The notes below the pieces were generated by a model, which saw only the letters and a list, made by a program, of their open reading frames with translations, had not been told where the DNA came from and did not search any database. From contig NZ_WNXQ01000002.1 in NCBI RefSeq assembly GCF_009789075.1, positions 248,001 to 312,000 of the forward strand: a stretch of DNA of 64,000 bases, read 5' to 3'. Position numbers and translations under genes: made by a program. Below, piece by piece: positions 9,227 through 16,780 of this stretch (the first letter of the stretch is position 1; every line of letters starts with the position of its first letter). This DNA is from Pseudooceanicola pacificus (GTDB taxonomy: Bacteria; Pseudomonadota; Alphaproteobacteria; Rhodobacterales; Rhodobacteraceae).

Positions 9227-10399
9227 ATGCCCGTCATCAACTCCATCGCCGGCTTTGCCGAGGACATGAAGGCGTGGCGCCGACACCTGCATGCCAACCC
9301 CGAACTGGGGTTCGACTGCCACGACACCGCGTCCTTCATCGTCGAGCGGCTGCGCGAATTCGGCGTCGACGAGATCCACCAGGGCATCGCAAAGACCGGC
9401 GTCGTGGCGATCATCGAGGGGCGCGGCCGGCACAGGGGCGGCATCGTCGGCCTGCGCGCCGACATGGACGCGCTGCCGATCGAGGAATCGACCGGGGCCG
9501 AGCATGCCTCGACCCGTGCGGGCAAGATGCATGCCTGCGGGCATGACGGACATACGACCATGTTGCTGGGCGCCGCGCGTCACCTGGCCGAAACGCGGAA
9601 TTTCTCCGGCAAGGTGGCGCTGATCTTTCAGCCGGCGGAAGAGGCCGGCGGCGGCGCAAATGTCATGGTGCAGGAGGGGATGCTGGACAGTTTCGGCATC
9701 GGGCAGGTCTATGCGTTGCACAATGCGCCGGGATATCCCGCGGGCCATTTCGCCACCGGGCCAGGGCCGGTGCTGGCGGGCGACGACATCTTTCATATCC
9801 ACATCACCGGGGTGGGCGGCCATGCCGCGCATCCCGACGAGACGCGCGACCCGGTGATGGCCGCCGTGGGCATCGCCCAGGCGCTGCAGACCATCGTCAG
9901 CCGCAACATCTATGGCCGGGACGAGATGGTGCTGTCGCTGACCCAGATTCACACCGGCAGTTCCGACAACATCATCCCCGAGAAGGCCTATCTGAACGGC
10001 ACCGTACGCACCTTCGACCCCCTGGTACAGGACCGGGTCGAAGCGCGGATGCACGAGATCGTGGCCGGGCAGGCGGCGGCCTATGGCGTGGAGGCGGTGC
10101 TGGACTATGCCCGGGGCTATCCGCCCACGATCAACGACCCCGAAAAGAGCGCCTTTGCCGCCGAGGTCGCCCGCAGCGTCGCGGGCGAGGACAATGTGAC
10201 CTACCGCGAGGACCGTTCGATGGGGGCCGAGGATTTCGCCTTCATGCTGCAGGAACGGCCCGGCGCCTATATGCTGATCGGGCAGGGCGAGGGGGCGGGG
10301 CTGCACCAGCCGGGCTATGATTTCAACGACGAGATTGCGCCCGTGGGGGCCAGCTATTTCGTCCGCCTCGTGGAAACCGCGCAACCGCTGGAGGGCTAA
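9227..10399 (+). CDS. M20 family metallo-amidohydrolase (hippurate/N-acyl-amino-acid type)
   Basis: This is a 390-aa cytoplasmic metallopeptidase-fold amidohydrolase of the HipO/AmhX group. The ATG at 9227 follows CAGGAG. WRRHLHANPELGFD near the N-terminus, GLRADMDALPI, and MHACGHDGHTTMLLGAA around residues 100-116 carry the metal-binding Cys/His/Asp residues. IFQPAEEAGGGANVM has the catalytic Glu pair, and a dimerisation domain follows. It should remove an acyl group from an N-acylated amino acid or amine. It is separated by one base from an agmatinase-family gene, which suggests a shared role in arginine/polyamine-type nitrogen scavenging; this is inference from context. Confidence 0.9.
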   Translation: MPVINSIAGFAEDMKAWRRHLHANPELGFDCHDTASFIVERLREFGVDEIHQGIAKTGVVAIIEGRGRHRGGIVGLRADMDALPIEESTGAEHASTRAGKMHACGHDGHTTMLLGAARHLAETRNFSGKVALIFQPAEEAGGGANVMVQEGMLDSFGIGQVYALHNAPGYPAGHFATGPGPVLAGDDIFHIHITGVGGHAAHPDETRDPVMAAVGIAQALQTIVSRNIYGRDEMVLSLTQIHTGSSDNIIPEKAYLNGTVRTFDPLVQDRVEARMHEIVAGQAAAYGVEAVLDYARGYPPTINDPEKSAFAAEVARSVAGEDNVTYREDRSMGAEDFAFMLQERPGAYMLIGQGEGAGLHQPGYDFNDEIAPVGASYFVRLVETAQPLEG

Positions 10400-10400
10400 C

Positions 10401-11372
10401 ATGGCGCTTGAGGATGCCAAGACACAGGTCGACCAGGCCTTTACCCGCGACGGCCTCAAGGGGCTGAGCTTTGAAAACGCGTTCGGCGGGGCCACGTCCT
10501 TTCTGCGCCGGCGATACACCAAGGACCTGACGGGGGTGGACCTGGCGGTGACCGGCGTGCCCTTCGATCAGGCGGTGACCAACCGCACCGGCACGCGCCT
10601 TGGCCCCCGGGCGATCCGCGAGGCCTCGTGCCTGCAGCCCTATGACCCGCCCTATGGCTGGGGCTTTGACCCGCTGGGCGAATTTGCCATCGCGGATTAC
10701 GGCGATCTGGCCTTCGACTATGCCAGGGTCGCGGATTTTCCCGACACCCTGACCGCGCATATCCGGGGCATCCTGGCGCAGGGCGCGGGCAGCGTGGTGC
10801 TGGGGGGCGATCACTACATCAGCTTCCCGATCCTCAAGGCCTATGCCGAGAAATTCGGCCCCCTGTCGCTGATCCATTTCGATGCCCATAGCGACACCTG
10901 GGCGGATGACGATTTCGACCGGATCGACCACGGCACGATGTTCTACAAGGCGATCAAGCTGGGGCTGATCGACCCGGCGACCTCGGTCCAGGTGGGGATC
11001 CGCACGGTGAACCTGGACGGTGACATGGGCATGAACATCATCGACGCGCCCGCGGTGCACGAGACCGGCAACCGCGCGGTTGCGGCCCGGATCCTCGAGA
11101 TCGTGGGCGACCGCCCGGCCTATCTGAGCTTTGACATCGACTGCCTGGACCCGGCCTATGCGCCCGGCACCGGCACGCCGGTCTGGGGCGGGCTGACCTC
11201 GGCCCAGGCGGCGGCGATCCTGCGCGGCATCGCCGGGGTGAACCTGGTGGGCGGGGATGTCGTCGAGGTCTCGCCGCCCTTCGACACCACCGGCGCCACC
11301 GCCATCGCGGGCGCCCATGTGGCGATGGAGATCATCTGCCTGTGGTGCTGGACCCGGCGCAAGGGCGGCTGA
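10401..11372 (+). CDS. speB: agmatinase / ureohydrolase family protein
   Basis: This is a 323-aa binuclear manganese ureohydrolase. The metal-ligand motifs are complete: GGDHYISFPI near residue 135, HFDAHSDTWADDDF near 160, and SFDIDCLDPAYAPGTGTP near 245. The segment GVPFDQAVTNRTGTRLGPRA is typical of agmatinase-like members rather than arginases. The predicted reaction is agmatine to putrescine and urea. Guanidinobutyrase or guanidinopropionase activity is also possible in this subfamily, so the symbol is tentative. The ATG at 10401 directly follows the amidohydrolase stop and the two genes form an operon. The 3' end is convergent with arsH, leaving three bases between the stop codons. Confidence 0.85.
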   Translation: MALEDAKTQVDQAFTRDGLKGLSFENAFGGATSFLRRRYTKDLTGVDLAVTGVPFDQAVTNRTGTRLGPRAIREASCLQPYDPPYGWGFDPLGEFAIADYGDLAFDYARVADFPDTLTAHIRGILAQGAGSVVLGGDHYISFPILKAYAEKFGPLSLIHFDAHSDTWADDDFDRIDHGTMFYKAIKLGLIDPATSVQVGIRTVNLDGDMGMNIIDAPAVHETGNRAVAARILEIVGDRPAYLSFDIDCLDPAYAPGTGTPVWGGLTSAQAAAILRGIAGVNLVGGDVVEVSPPFDTTGATAIAGAHVAMEIICLWCWTRRKGG

Positions 11373-11375
11373 GGC

Positions 11376-12080
11376 TCAGGCCCGGTTCACCCGGGCCAGC
11401 AGCTCCTCGGCGGATTCCTTGCGTTCGGAATAGCGGTCGACCAGATGCTCGCGGATATCGCGGGTCAGGACGGTGAACTTCACCAGTTCCTCCATCACGT
11501 CGACGATCCGGTCGTAATAGGACGAGGGCTTCATCCGCCCGGCCGCGTCGAACTGCTGAAAGGCCTTGGGCACCGAGGACTGGTTGGGGATCGTCAGGCA
11601 GCGCATCCAGCGGCCCAGCACGCGCAGCTGGTTCACCGCGTTGAAGCTCTGCGAGCCGCCCGAGACCTGCATCACCGCCAGCGTCTTGCCCTGCGTCGGG
11701 CGCACGGCGCCCAGCGACAGCGGGATCCAGTCGATCTGCGCCTTCATGATGCCGGTCATCGCGCCGTGACGCTCGGGCGAGGACCAGACCATGCCGTCGC
11801 ACCAGGTCACCAGATCGCGCAGCTCGGCCACCTTGGGGTGGTCGGCGGGGGCGTCGTCGGGCAGGGGCAGGCCGGATGGGTTGAACATCCGCGTCTCGGC
11901 GCCCAGCCGTTGCAGGATGCGCGCCGCCTCCTCCGCCGCCAGGCGCGAAAAGCTGCGCTGCCGGAGCGAGCCATAGAGCAGCAGGATGCGCGGCGGATCC
12001 GTGCGTCGGCTGGCGGGGAACAGCGCGTCGGGGTCGATGGCGCGGAACTGCGTGTCGTCGAGGGCGGGCGTATCAGGCAA
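11376..12080 (-). CDS. arsH: arsenical resistance flavoprotein ArsH
   Basis: This 234-aa NADPH-dependent FMN protein has the family opening [20 protein letters not shown] (FMN phosphate loop). [20 protein letters not shown] and the conserved [19 protein letters not shown] follow. ArsH proteins oxidise trivalent methyl-arsenicals to less toxic pentavalent forms. The start read here is a TTG at 12080 that overlaps the end of arsC by 8 bp, so translation is probably coupled. It is the last gene of arsR-arsC-arsH. No arsenite efflux gene is present beside it. Confidence 0.93.
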   Translation of the reverse strand: MPDTPALDDTQFRAIDPDALFPASRRTDPPRILLLYGSLRQRSFSRLAAEEAARILQRLGAETRMFNPSGLPLPDDAPADHPKVAELRDLVTWCDGMVWSSPERHGAMTGIMKAQIDWIPLSLGAVRPTQGKTLAVMQVSGGSQSFNAVNQLRVLGRWMRCLTIPNQSSVPKAFQQFDAAGRMKPSSYYDRIVDVMEELVKFTVLTRDIREHLVDRYSERKESAEELLARVNRA

Positions 12081-12495
12081 TGCGGTGTCCTTCGGCAGTC
12101 AGGATCATCTCTCCGTCTTCCTTCCAGAGCGGACCGGGCGGCAGGGTGTCGAGCAGGTCCAGCACGGTTTCGGACGGGCGGCACAGGCGCACGCCCCTGG
12201 GCGAGCACACGATCGGGCGGTTCACCAGCACCGGATGCTTGAGCATCGCGTCCAGCAGCGCGTCGTCAGGGACGGCCGGGTCGGTCAGCCCCAGCTCGAC
12301 GGCGGGGGATTTTGTGGTGCGCAGCGCGCTGCGCGGCGTCAGGCCGGCGGCGGCGAAAAGGGCCAGCAGCTGCGGCCGTGTCCAGCCTTCCGCCAGGTAG
12401 TCGATGATCACCGGTTCGGTGCCGGATTTTCGTATGATTTCCAGCACGTTGCGAGAGGTTCCGCAATCGGGGTTGTGGTGGATGACGATGGTCAC
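12073..12495 (-). CDS. arsC: arsenate reductase, glutaredoxin-coupled
   Basis: This 140-aa protein starts at a GTG at 12495 behind AAAGGA. The length equals that of E. coli plasmid ArsC (141). The catalytic loop [11 protein letters not shown] has the nucleophilic Cys at residue 11. [20 protein letters not shown] carries the conserved arginines that bind arsenate. It reduces As(V) to As(III) using glutathione/glutaredoxin. The in-frame ATG at 12534 would overlap the 3' end of arsR and is less likely. The gene is coupled to arsH downstream and is preceded by arsR. Confidence 0.93.
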   Translation of the reverse strand: MTIVIHHNPDCGTSRNVLEIIRKSGTEPVIIDYLAEGWTRPQLLALFAAAGLTPRSALRTTKSPAVELGLTDPAVPDDALLDAMLKHPVLVNRPIVCSPRGVRLCRPSETVLDLLDTLPPGPLWKEDGEMILTAEGHRIA

Positions 12496-12523
12496 GGCAG
12501 GGGTCCTTTCCGGGCCGGTCGGG

Positions 12524-12856
12524 TCAGCATTCAAAGGCCAGCCTGGCGAGGATGGGCTGGCACAGCTCGGGCTGGCCCCGGCAGCAATCCTCCAGCAGGA
12601 AGCCGAGCAGGTCGCGCATCCTGTCCATATTGGCCATGTAGCGCACGCTGCGCCCGTCGCGTTCGTTGGTGACCAGCCCGGCGTTCAGCAGGACGGTCAG
12701 GTTGGTCGACATGGTGTTCTGCCGGATGCCGAGCGACTCGGCGATCTGGCCGGCGGCCATGCCCTCGGGCCCGGCGGTGACCAGCAGGCGGAACACGTCC
12801 AGCCGGGTCGATTGTCCAAGGGCGCTGAGCGCGGCGAGGGCGAGTGTCTTATCCAT
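12524..12856 (-). CDS. arsR: ArsR-family arsenic-responsive repressor
   Basis: This is a 110-aa winged-helix regulator. The helix-turn-helix spans LDVFRLLVTAGPEGMAAGQI through IRQNTMSTNLTVLL, followed by the wing NERDGRSVRYMAN. The usual ELCVC metal site in the recognition helix is absent. Instead, cysteines lie at the C-terminus (Cys91, Cys92 and Cys99, plus Cys110). This resembles the Cys95/96/102 As(III) site known from the Acidithiobacillus ferrooxidans ArsR. It should repress arsR-arsC-arsH until arsenite binds. There is no convincing Shine-Dalgarno sequence just before the ATG. The promoter/operator region is the 150 bp shared with the divergent lacI-type gene. Confidence 0.9.
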   Translation of the reverse strand: MDKTLALAALSALGQSTRLDVFRLLVTAGPEGMAAGQIAESLGIRQNTMSTNLTVLLNAGLVTNERDGRSVRYMANMDRMRDLLGFLLEDCCRGQPELCQPILARLAFEC

Positions 12857-12859
12857 ATA

Positions 12860-12876
12860 TCATGAATAGTTGATTC
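12860..12876 (-). promoter_or_regulatory. candidate ArsR operator
   Basis: A short AT-rich inverted repeat, GAATAGTTGATTC (GAAT, 5-base spacer, ATTC), sits 8 bp upstream of the arsR start codon in otherwise GC-rich DNA, with outer ATCA/TGAT arms. Position and composition suit an autoregulatory ArsR site. It does not closely match a named consensus. Confidence 0.35.
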
Positions 12877-12959
12877 GTTGCGGCGCCGCAAGCGCCAGGG
12901 TGCCACCATTCCCGGGGCGCGGCAGCAGGGCCGCAGCGAAATCCAATGTGGCCGCTAGC

Positions 12960-12975
12960 TGATTGACGTACCTCA
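12960..12975 (+). promoter_or_regulatory. half-conserved operator at the lacI-type gene promoter
   Basis: TGATTGACGTACCTCA has the right half-site GTACCTCA, the exact complement of TGAGGTAC found at 14254. The left half TGATTGAC differs at three positions. It overlaps a possible -35 TTGACG at 12963 and lies 35 bp before the regulator's start codon, so it is a plausible autoregulatory site. Confidence 0.5.
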
Positions 12976-13010
12976 GTTTTGCGCCGTACCGTCACGGGAC
13001 GGAGGTCCCG

Positions 13011-14042
13011 ATGGCAAAGCCGACAGTCCATGACATCGCCCGCGAGGCAGGCGTCAGCCTGGCCACGGTCGACCGTGTGCTCAACGGCCGCCCCGGCGTG
13101 CGGGCGAATACGATCGAGCGTGTGAACGACGCGGTCCGCAGCCTGGGCTACGTGCGCGACACCTATGCGGCGAACCTGGCGCGCAAGACGCAGTACCGCT
13201 TTGCCTTTGTCCTGCCGGATGGCGACAGCCAGTTTGTCGACACGCTGAAACTGGCACTGAAAGAGGCGATGGCGGCCCAGCTGGCCGACCGTGTCTTCGT
13301 GAAGGTGGTGCCGGTGCAGGTGCAGGATCCGCATTCTGTCGTGCGGGCGCTGAATTCGCTGTCGGCCGAGCATTACGACGGCGTGGCGATCATGGCGCCC
13401 GAGACCCCGCAGGTGCGCGACGCGGTTGCGCGGCTGAAGGAGGCAGGGCTGTCGGTGGTGGCGCTGGTGTCGGATTTGCCGACCTCGGGGCGGGACCATT
13501 TCGTGGGGATCAACAACCTGTCGGCGGGCCGCACGGCGGGCGACCTGATGGGGCGCTTTGTCGGCGCAATCCCCGGCAAGGTACTGATCGTGACCAATTC
13601 CATGCTCTCGCGCGACAGTATCGAGCGGCGGCTTGGCTTTGACGAGGTGATGTCGGAACGCTTCGATCATCTGACCATCCTGCCGACCATCGAATCGCGC
13701 GGCGATCCCGCGCGGATGGAGGCGATCCTGCTCAAGGCGGCGCTGGCGCATCCGGATCTGCGGGGGGTCTATTCGATGGGGCCGGGCAACCGCCCGCTGA
13801 TCGGCGCGCTGCGGCGGTCGGGCCGGATCGCAGAGCTGACGGTGATCGTGCACGAGCTGACGCCGCTGACCCATCAGGGGCTGATCGACTATGAGGTGGA
13901 CGCGGTGATCACCCAGAACGTCGGCCACCTGGTGCGCAGCGCGATGCGGGTGCTGCGGGCGAAATGCGACGGGGTGGCGATCTACGAGGCGCAGGAGCGT
14001 ATCCGGATCGACATCGTTCTGAAAGAGAACCTGCCGACCTGA
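13011..14042 (+). CDS. LacI-family transcriptional regulator
   Basis: This 343-aa regulator has an N-terminal LacI helix-turn-helix, TVHDIAREAGVSLATVDRVL, followed by NGRPGVRANTIERV (hinge region). A periplasmic-binding-protein-like sensor domain extends from about residue 60 (FAFVLPDGDSQFVDTLKLAL) to the C-terminus. The ATG at 13011 follows GGAGG; the TTG at 12963 is part of the promoter/operator. The gene lies immediately upstream, on the same strand, of an ABC sugar/polyol operon, and similar palindromic sites occur in front of both. It is therefore probably the substrate-responsive repressor of that operon. The ligand is unknown. Confidence 0.9.
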   Translation: MAKPTVHDIAREAGVSLATVDRVLNGRPGVRANTIERVNDAVRSLGYVRDTYAANLARKTQYRFAFVLPDGDSQFVDTLKLALKEAMAAQLADRVFVKVVPVQVQDPHSVVRALNSLSAEHYDGVAIMAPETPQVRDAVARLKEAGLSVVALVSDLPTSGRDHFVGINNLSAGRTAGDLMGRFVGAIPGKVLIVTNSMLSRDSIERRLGFDEVMSERFDHLTILPTIESRGDPARMEAILLKAALAHPDLRGVYSMGPGNRPLIGALRRSGRIAELTVIVHELTPLTHQGLIDYEVDAVITQNVGHLVRSAMRVLRAKCDGVAIYEAQERIRIDIVLKENLPT

Positions 14043-14186
14043 GAAAAGGCTGCCGGGCGGCGCGACTCGGTGCCTCGGGGCAGGGTGCTGAGTCGCCGGT
14101 TCCGGCGCAGGGCCGGGCCGCGCAATCTGACGTTACGGCAACCCGGCGGGCGCATCCCGTCAAGACATCACAAGCGTAGCGACTTG

Positions 14187-14205
14187 TGAATAGTGTTACT
14201 ATTCA
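14187..14205. promoter_or_regulatory. perfect inverted repeat upstream of the polyol ABC operon
   Basis: TGAATAGT, the three bases GTT, and ACTATTCA form a perfect 8-3-8 inverted repeat in AT-rich DNA, 168 bp before the binding-protein start. It differs from the LacI-type site at 14254, so a second regulator could bind here. A weak RNA hairpin is an alternative reading. Confidence 0.4.
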
Positions 14206-14253
14206 GAGATTTATGAGCCATTCTTACCGCCTTTTCCGACCCGGAACATAAAA

Positions 14254-14269
14254 TGAGGTACGCACCTCA
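14254..14269. promoter_or_regulatory. LacI-type operator of the polyol ABC operon
   Basis: TGAGGTACGCACCTCA is a 16-bp palindrome with only one mismatched pair of positions (TGAGGT..ACCTCA arms fully paired). It lies 104 bp upstream of the binding-protein start. The same half-site recurs at 12968-12975 before the lacI-type gene. An even-spaced palindrome of this size is typical for LacI-family repressors. The rest of the 331-bp gap (14043-14373) holds the promoter and no gene. Confidence 0.6.
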
Positions 14270-14373
14270 GAAATCCCTTTACGCAGGCGCCGTTCGTCCT
14301 TTACCGTTTTCCCATGCCCAAAGCGGCGTCTGTAACTGTGCGCCGAACGGACAGAAACAGGGAGGAACCACCT

Positions 14374-15699
14374 ATGAATACCAAGGGACTCTTGGCGGCC
14401 ATTGGCTTGGCTGCCGGTGCGGGCGTCATGGCGCCCGCGGCGCAGGCAGAGGATTTGACCCTCTGCTGGGCCTCGTGGGATCCGGCAAACGCTCTGGTCG
14501 AACTGAGCAAGGATTTCGAGGCCGAGTCGGGCCATTCGATGAATTTCGAATTCGTGCCCTGGCCCAACTTCGCCGACCGGATGCTGAACGAGCTGAATTC
14601 GGGCGGGCAGCTCTGCGACCTGATGATCGGCGACAGCCAGTGGATCGGCGGATCGGCCGAGAACGGCCATTACATCAAGCTGAACGACTTCTTCGACGCC
14701 AACGGCATCAAGATGGACGATTTCATCGACGCCACGGTTGTGGGCTATTCCGAATGGCCCAAGAACACCCCCAACTACTGGGCGTTGCCCGCCTTTGGCG
14801 ACGTGGTGGGCTGGACCTATCGCAAGGACTGGTTCGAACGGCCCGCGCTGATGGCCGAATTCAAGGACAAGTACGGCTATGACCTGGCCGCGCCGGAAAC
14901 CTTTGCCCAGCTCAAGGACATCGCCGAATTCTTTCAGAAACGCGAGATCGACGGCAAGACGGTCTACGGCGCCTCGATCTACACCGAACGCGGGTCCGAG
15001 GGGATCACGATGGGCGCGATGGACGTGCTCTATTCCTTTGGCTTCAAATACGAAAACCCCGAAAAGCCCTATGACATGGAGGGTTTCGTGAACTCTCCGG
15101 GCGCGGTGGCCGGGCTGGAGTACTACAAGGAACTCTACGACTGCTGCACCCCTCCGGGCGCGTCCAACGGCTACATGAGCGAGGGGATCGACGCCTTCAA
15201 GTCGGGCCAGGTCGCCATGCAGATGAACTTTGCCTTCACCTGGCCGGGCTTCGAGAACGACGCCAGTGTCGGCAAGGGCAAGACCGGCTATTTCGTGAAC
15301 CCGGCCGGCCCGGATGGCGAGCAGTTCGCCCAGCTGGGCGGGCAGGGCATCTCGGTCGTGGCCTATTCCGAAAAGCAGGACGCGGCGCTGGAATACATCA
15401 AGTGGTTCGCCAAGCCCGAGGTGCAGGCGAAATGGTGGGAAATGGGCGGCTTCTCCTGCCTCAAGGCGGTGACGCTGGACCCGTCCTTCCCGGCCAGCCA
15501 GCCCTATGCGCAGACCTTCCTCGACTCGATGGCGGTGGTAAAGGACTTCTGGGCCGAACCCTCCTATGCCATCCTGCTGCAGGACACCCAGAAGCGGTTC
15601 CACGACTATGTCGTCGCCGGGCAGGGCACGGCACAGGAAGCGTTGGACGGCCTGGTCTCGGACTGGACCGAAACCTTCGAGGATGACGGCAAGCTTTAA
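14374..15699 (+). CDS. ABC transporter extracellular solute-binding protein (family 1, polyol/sugar)
   Basis: This 441-aa secreted protein starts at the ATG at 14374 behind GGGAGGA. The signal peptide is MNTKGLLAAIGLAAGAG..., cleaved after AQA near residue 24. The mature protein has the fold-typical opening LTLCWASWDPANALVELSKD. Its middle part, NYWALPAFGDVVGWTYRKDW, and the C-terminal EYIKWFAKPEVQAKWWEMGG are characteristic of family-1 sugar/polyol binding proteins. It delivers the solute to the two permeases that follow. The downstream dihydroxyacetone-type kinase suggests glycerol, dihydroxyacetone or a tetritol/tetrulose as substrate, by inference only. Confidence 0.9.
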   Translation: MNTKGLLAAIGLAAGAGVMAPAAQAEDLTLCWASWDPANALVELSKDFEAESGHSMNFEFVPWPNFADRMLNELNSGGQLCDLMIGDSQWIGGSAENGHYIKLNDFFDANGIKMDDFIDATVVGYSEWPKNTPNYWALPAFGDVVGWTYRKDWFERPALMAEFKDKYGYDLAAPETFAQLKDIAEFFQKREIDGKTVYGASIYTERGSEGITMGAMDVLYSFGFKYENPEKPYDMEGFVNSPGAVAGLEYYKELYDCCTPPGASNGYMSEGIDAFKSGQVAMQMNFAFTWPGFENDASVGKGKTGYFVNPAGPDGEQFAQLGGQGISVVAYSEKQDAALEYIKWFAKPEVQAKWWEMGGFSCLKAVTLDPSFPASQPYAQTFLDSMAVVKDFWAEPSYAILLQDTQKRFHDYVVAGQGTAQEALDGLVSDWTETFEDDGKL

Positions 15700-15768
15700 G
15701 CGCCGTTCATGACACGGCCGGGGGCGCAGCAGGTGCGGCCCCGGCGATACAGGCCAGAAAGTTCCCCC

Positions 15769-16716
15769 ATGACACAGACTCCCATAGAGCGTGCCGCCGC
15801 CGCCACGCCACCGGCCATCGTCACCCGCGTCAAGGGAATTTCGGACCGGACACTGGCGTGGATCTTCGTCGCCCCGACGATCTTCCTGCTGCTGGCGATC
15901 AACATCTTCCCGCTGATCTGGACGATCCGGCTGAGCCTGACGAACTACCGGGCCAACCGCACCAACGCCGAGGTGGAATGGGTCGGCCTGCGCAATTACG
16001 AGCGTATCCTGACCGACGGCGACATCTGGCATTCGATGCAGGCGACGGCGCATTTCCTGATCTGGACCATCGTGCTGCAGGTGCTGATCGGATTTACCCT
16101 GGCCTATCTGATCAACAAGAAATTCAAGGGCAACGACCTGTGGACCACCATCATCGTGCTGCCGATGATGCTTTCGCCTGCGGTGGTCGGCAACTTCTGG
16201 ACCTTTCTCTATCAGCCGCAGATCGGGCTGTTCAATTACGTGGTGAGCTTCTTTTCCGGGGTGGATCCGTCGTCCTTTTCGATGATCGGGTCGGTGAACC
16301 TGGCGCCCTGGGCGATCGTCATCGTCGACACCTGGATGTGGACGCCCTTCGTGATGCTGATCTGCCTGGCGGGGCTGCGCTCGATCCCCGACTACATCTA
16401 CGAGGCCGCCGCCATCGACCGCGCCAGCCCCTGGCGGCAGTTCTGGACGATCACCGTGCCGATGGTGCTGCCCTTCCTGATGCTGGCGGTGCTGTTCCGG
16501 GGGATCGAGAATTTCAAGATGTTCGACATGGTGACCCTGCTGACCGGCGGCGGCCCCGGCTCGACGACCGAGCTGACCTCGATCACGCTCAAGCGCGAGG
16601 CCTTCGAGAAATGGCGCACCGGCTATTCCTCGGCCTATGCGATCATCCTGTTTGTCACGGTCTTCGGCCTTGCCTCGATCTACGTGAAGGCGCTGAACAA
16701 GGTGAAGGAGCGTTGA
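15769..16716 (+). CDS. ABC transporter permease (MalF-like), polyol operon
   Basis: This 315-aa inner-membrane protein has six predicted helices. The first is WIFVAPTIFLLLAINIFPLIW (about residues 29-49). The EAA loop contacting the ATPase is seen as YIYEAAAIDRASPWRQFWTI near residue 210. The ATG at 15769 is preferred; an in-frame ATG at 15709 would add 20 hydrophilic residues with no better ribosome-binding site. The protein pairs with the second permease at 16777. The length is typical of MalF-type sugar permeases lacking the extra periplasmic domain. Confidence 0.9.
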   Translation: MTQTPIERAAAATPPAIVTRVKGISDRTLAWIFVAPTIFLLLAINIFPLIWTIRLSLTNYRANRTNAEVEWVGLRNYERILTDGDIWHSMQATAHFLIWTIVLQVLIGFTLAYLINKKFKGNDLWTTIIVLPMMLSPAVVGNFWTFLYQPQIGLFNYVVSFFSGVDPSSFSMIGSVNLAPWAIVIVDTWMWTPFVMLICLAGLRSIPDYIYEAAAIDRASPWRQFWTITVPMVLPFLMLAVLFRGIENFKMFDMVTLLTGGGPGSTTELTSITLKREAFEKWRTGYSSAYAIILFVTVFGLASIYVKALNKVKER

Positions 16717-16717
16717 G

Positions 16718-16780
16718 ATGAAACAGCCGTTGCTCTCTGCCCTCTTTCTGACCGCAACCCGACCGGAGGCGAAGTCATGA
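16718..16780 (+). CDS. possible 20-codon coupling ORF between the two permease genes
   Basis: An ATG one base after the first permease stop opens a 20-codon frame (MKQPLLSALFLTATRPEAKS). Its TGA overlaps the ATG of the second permease (ATGA). It also contains that gene's ribosome-binding site, CGGAGG. It could serve only for translational coupling, and nothing else supports a functional peptide. Confidence 0.2.
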   Translation: MKQPLLSALFLTATRPEAKS

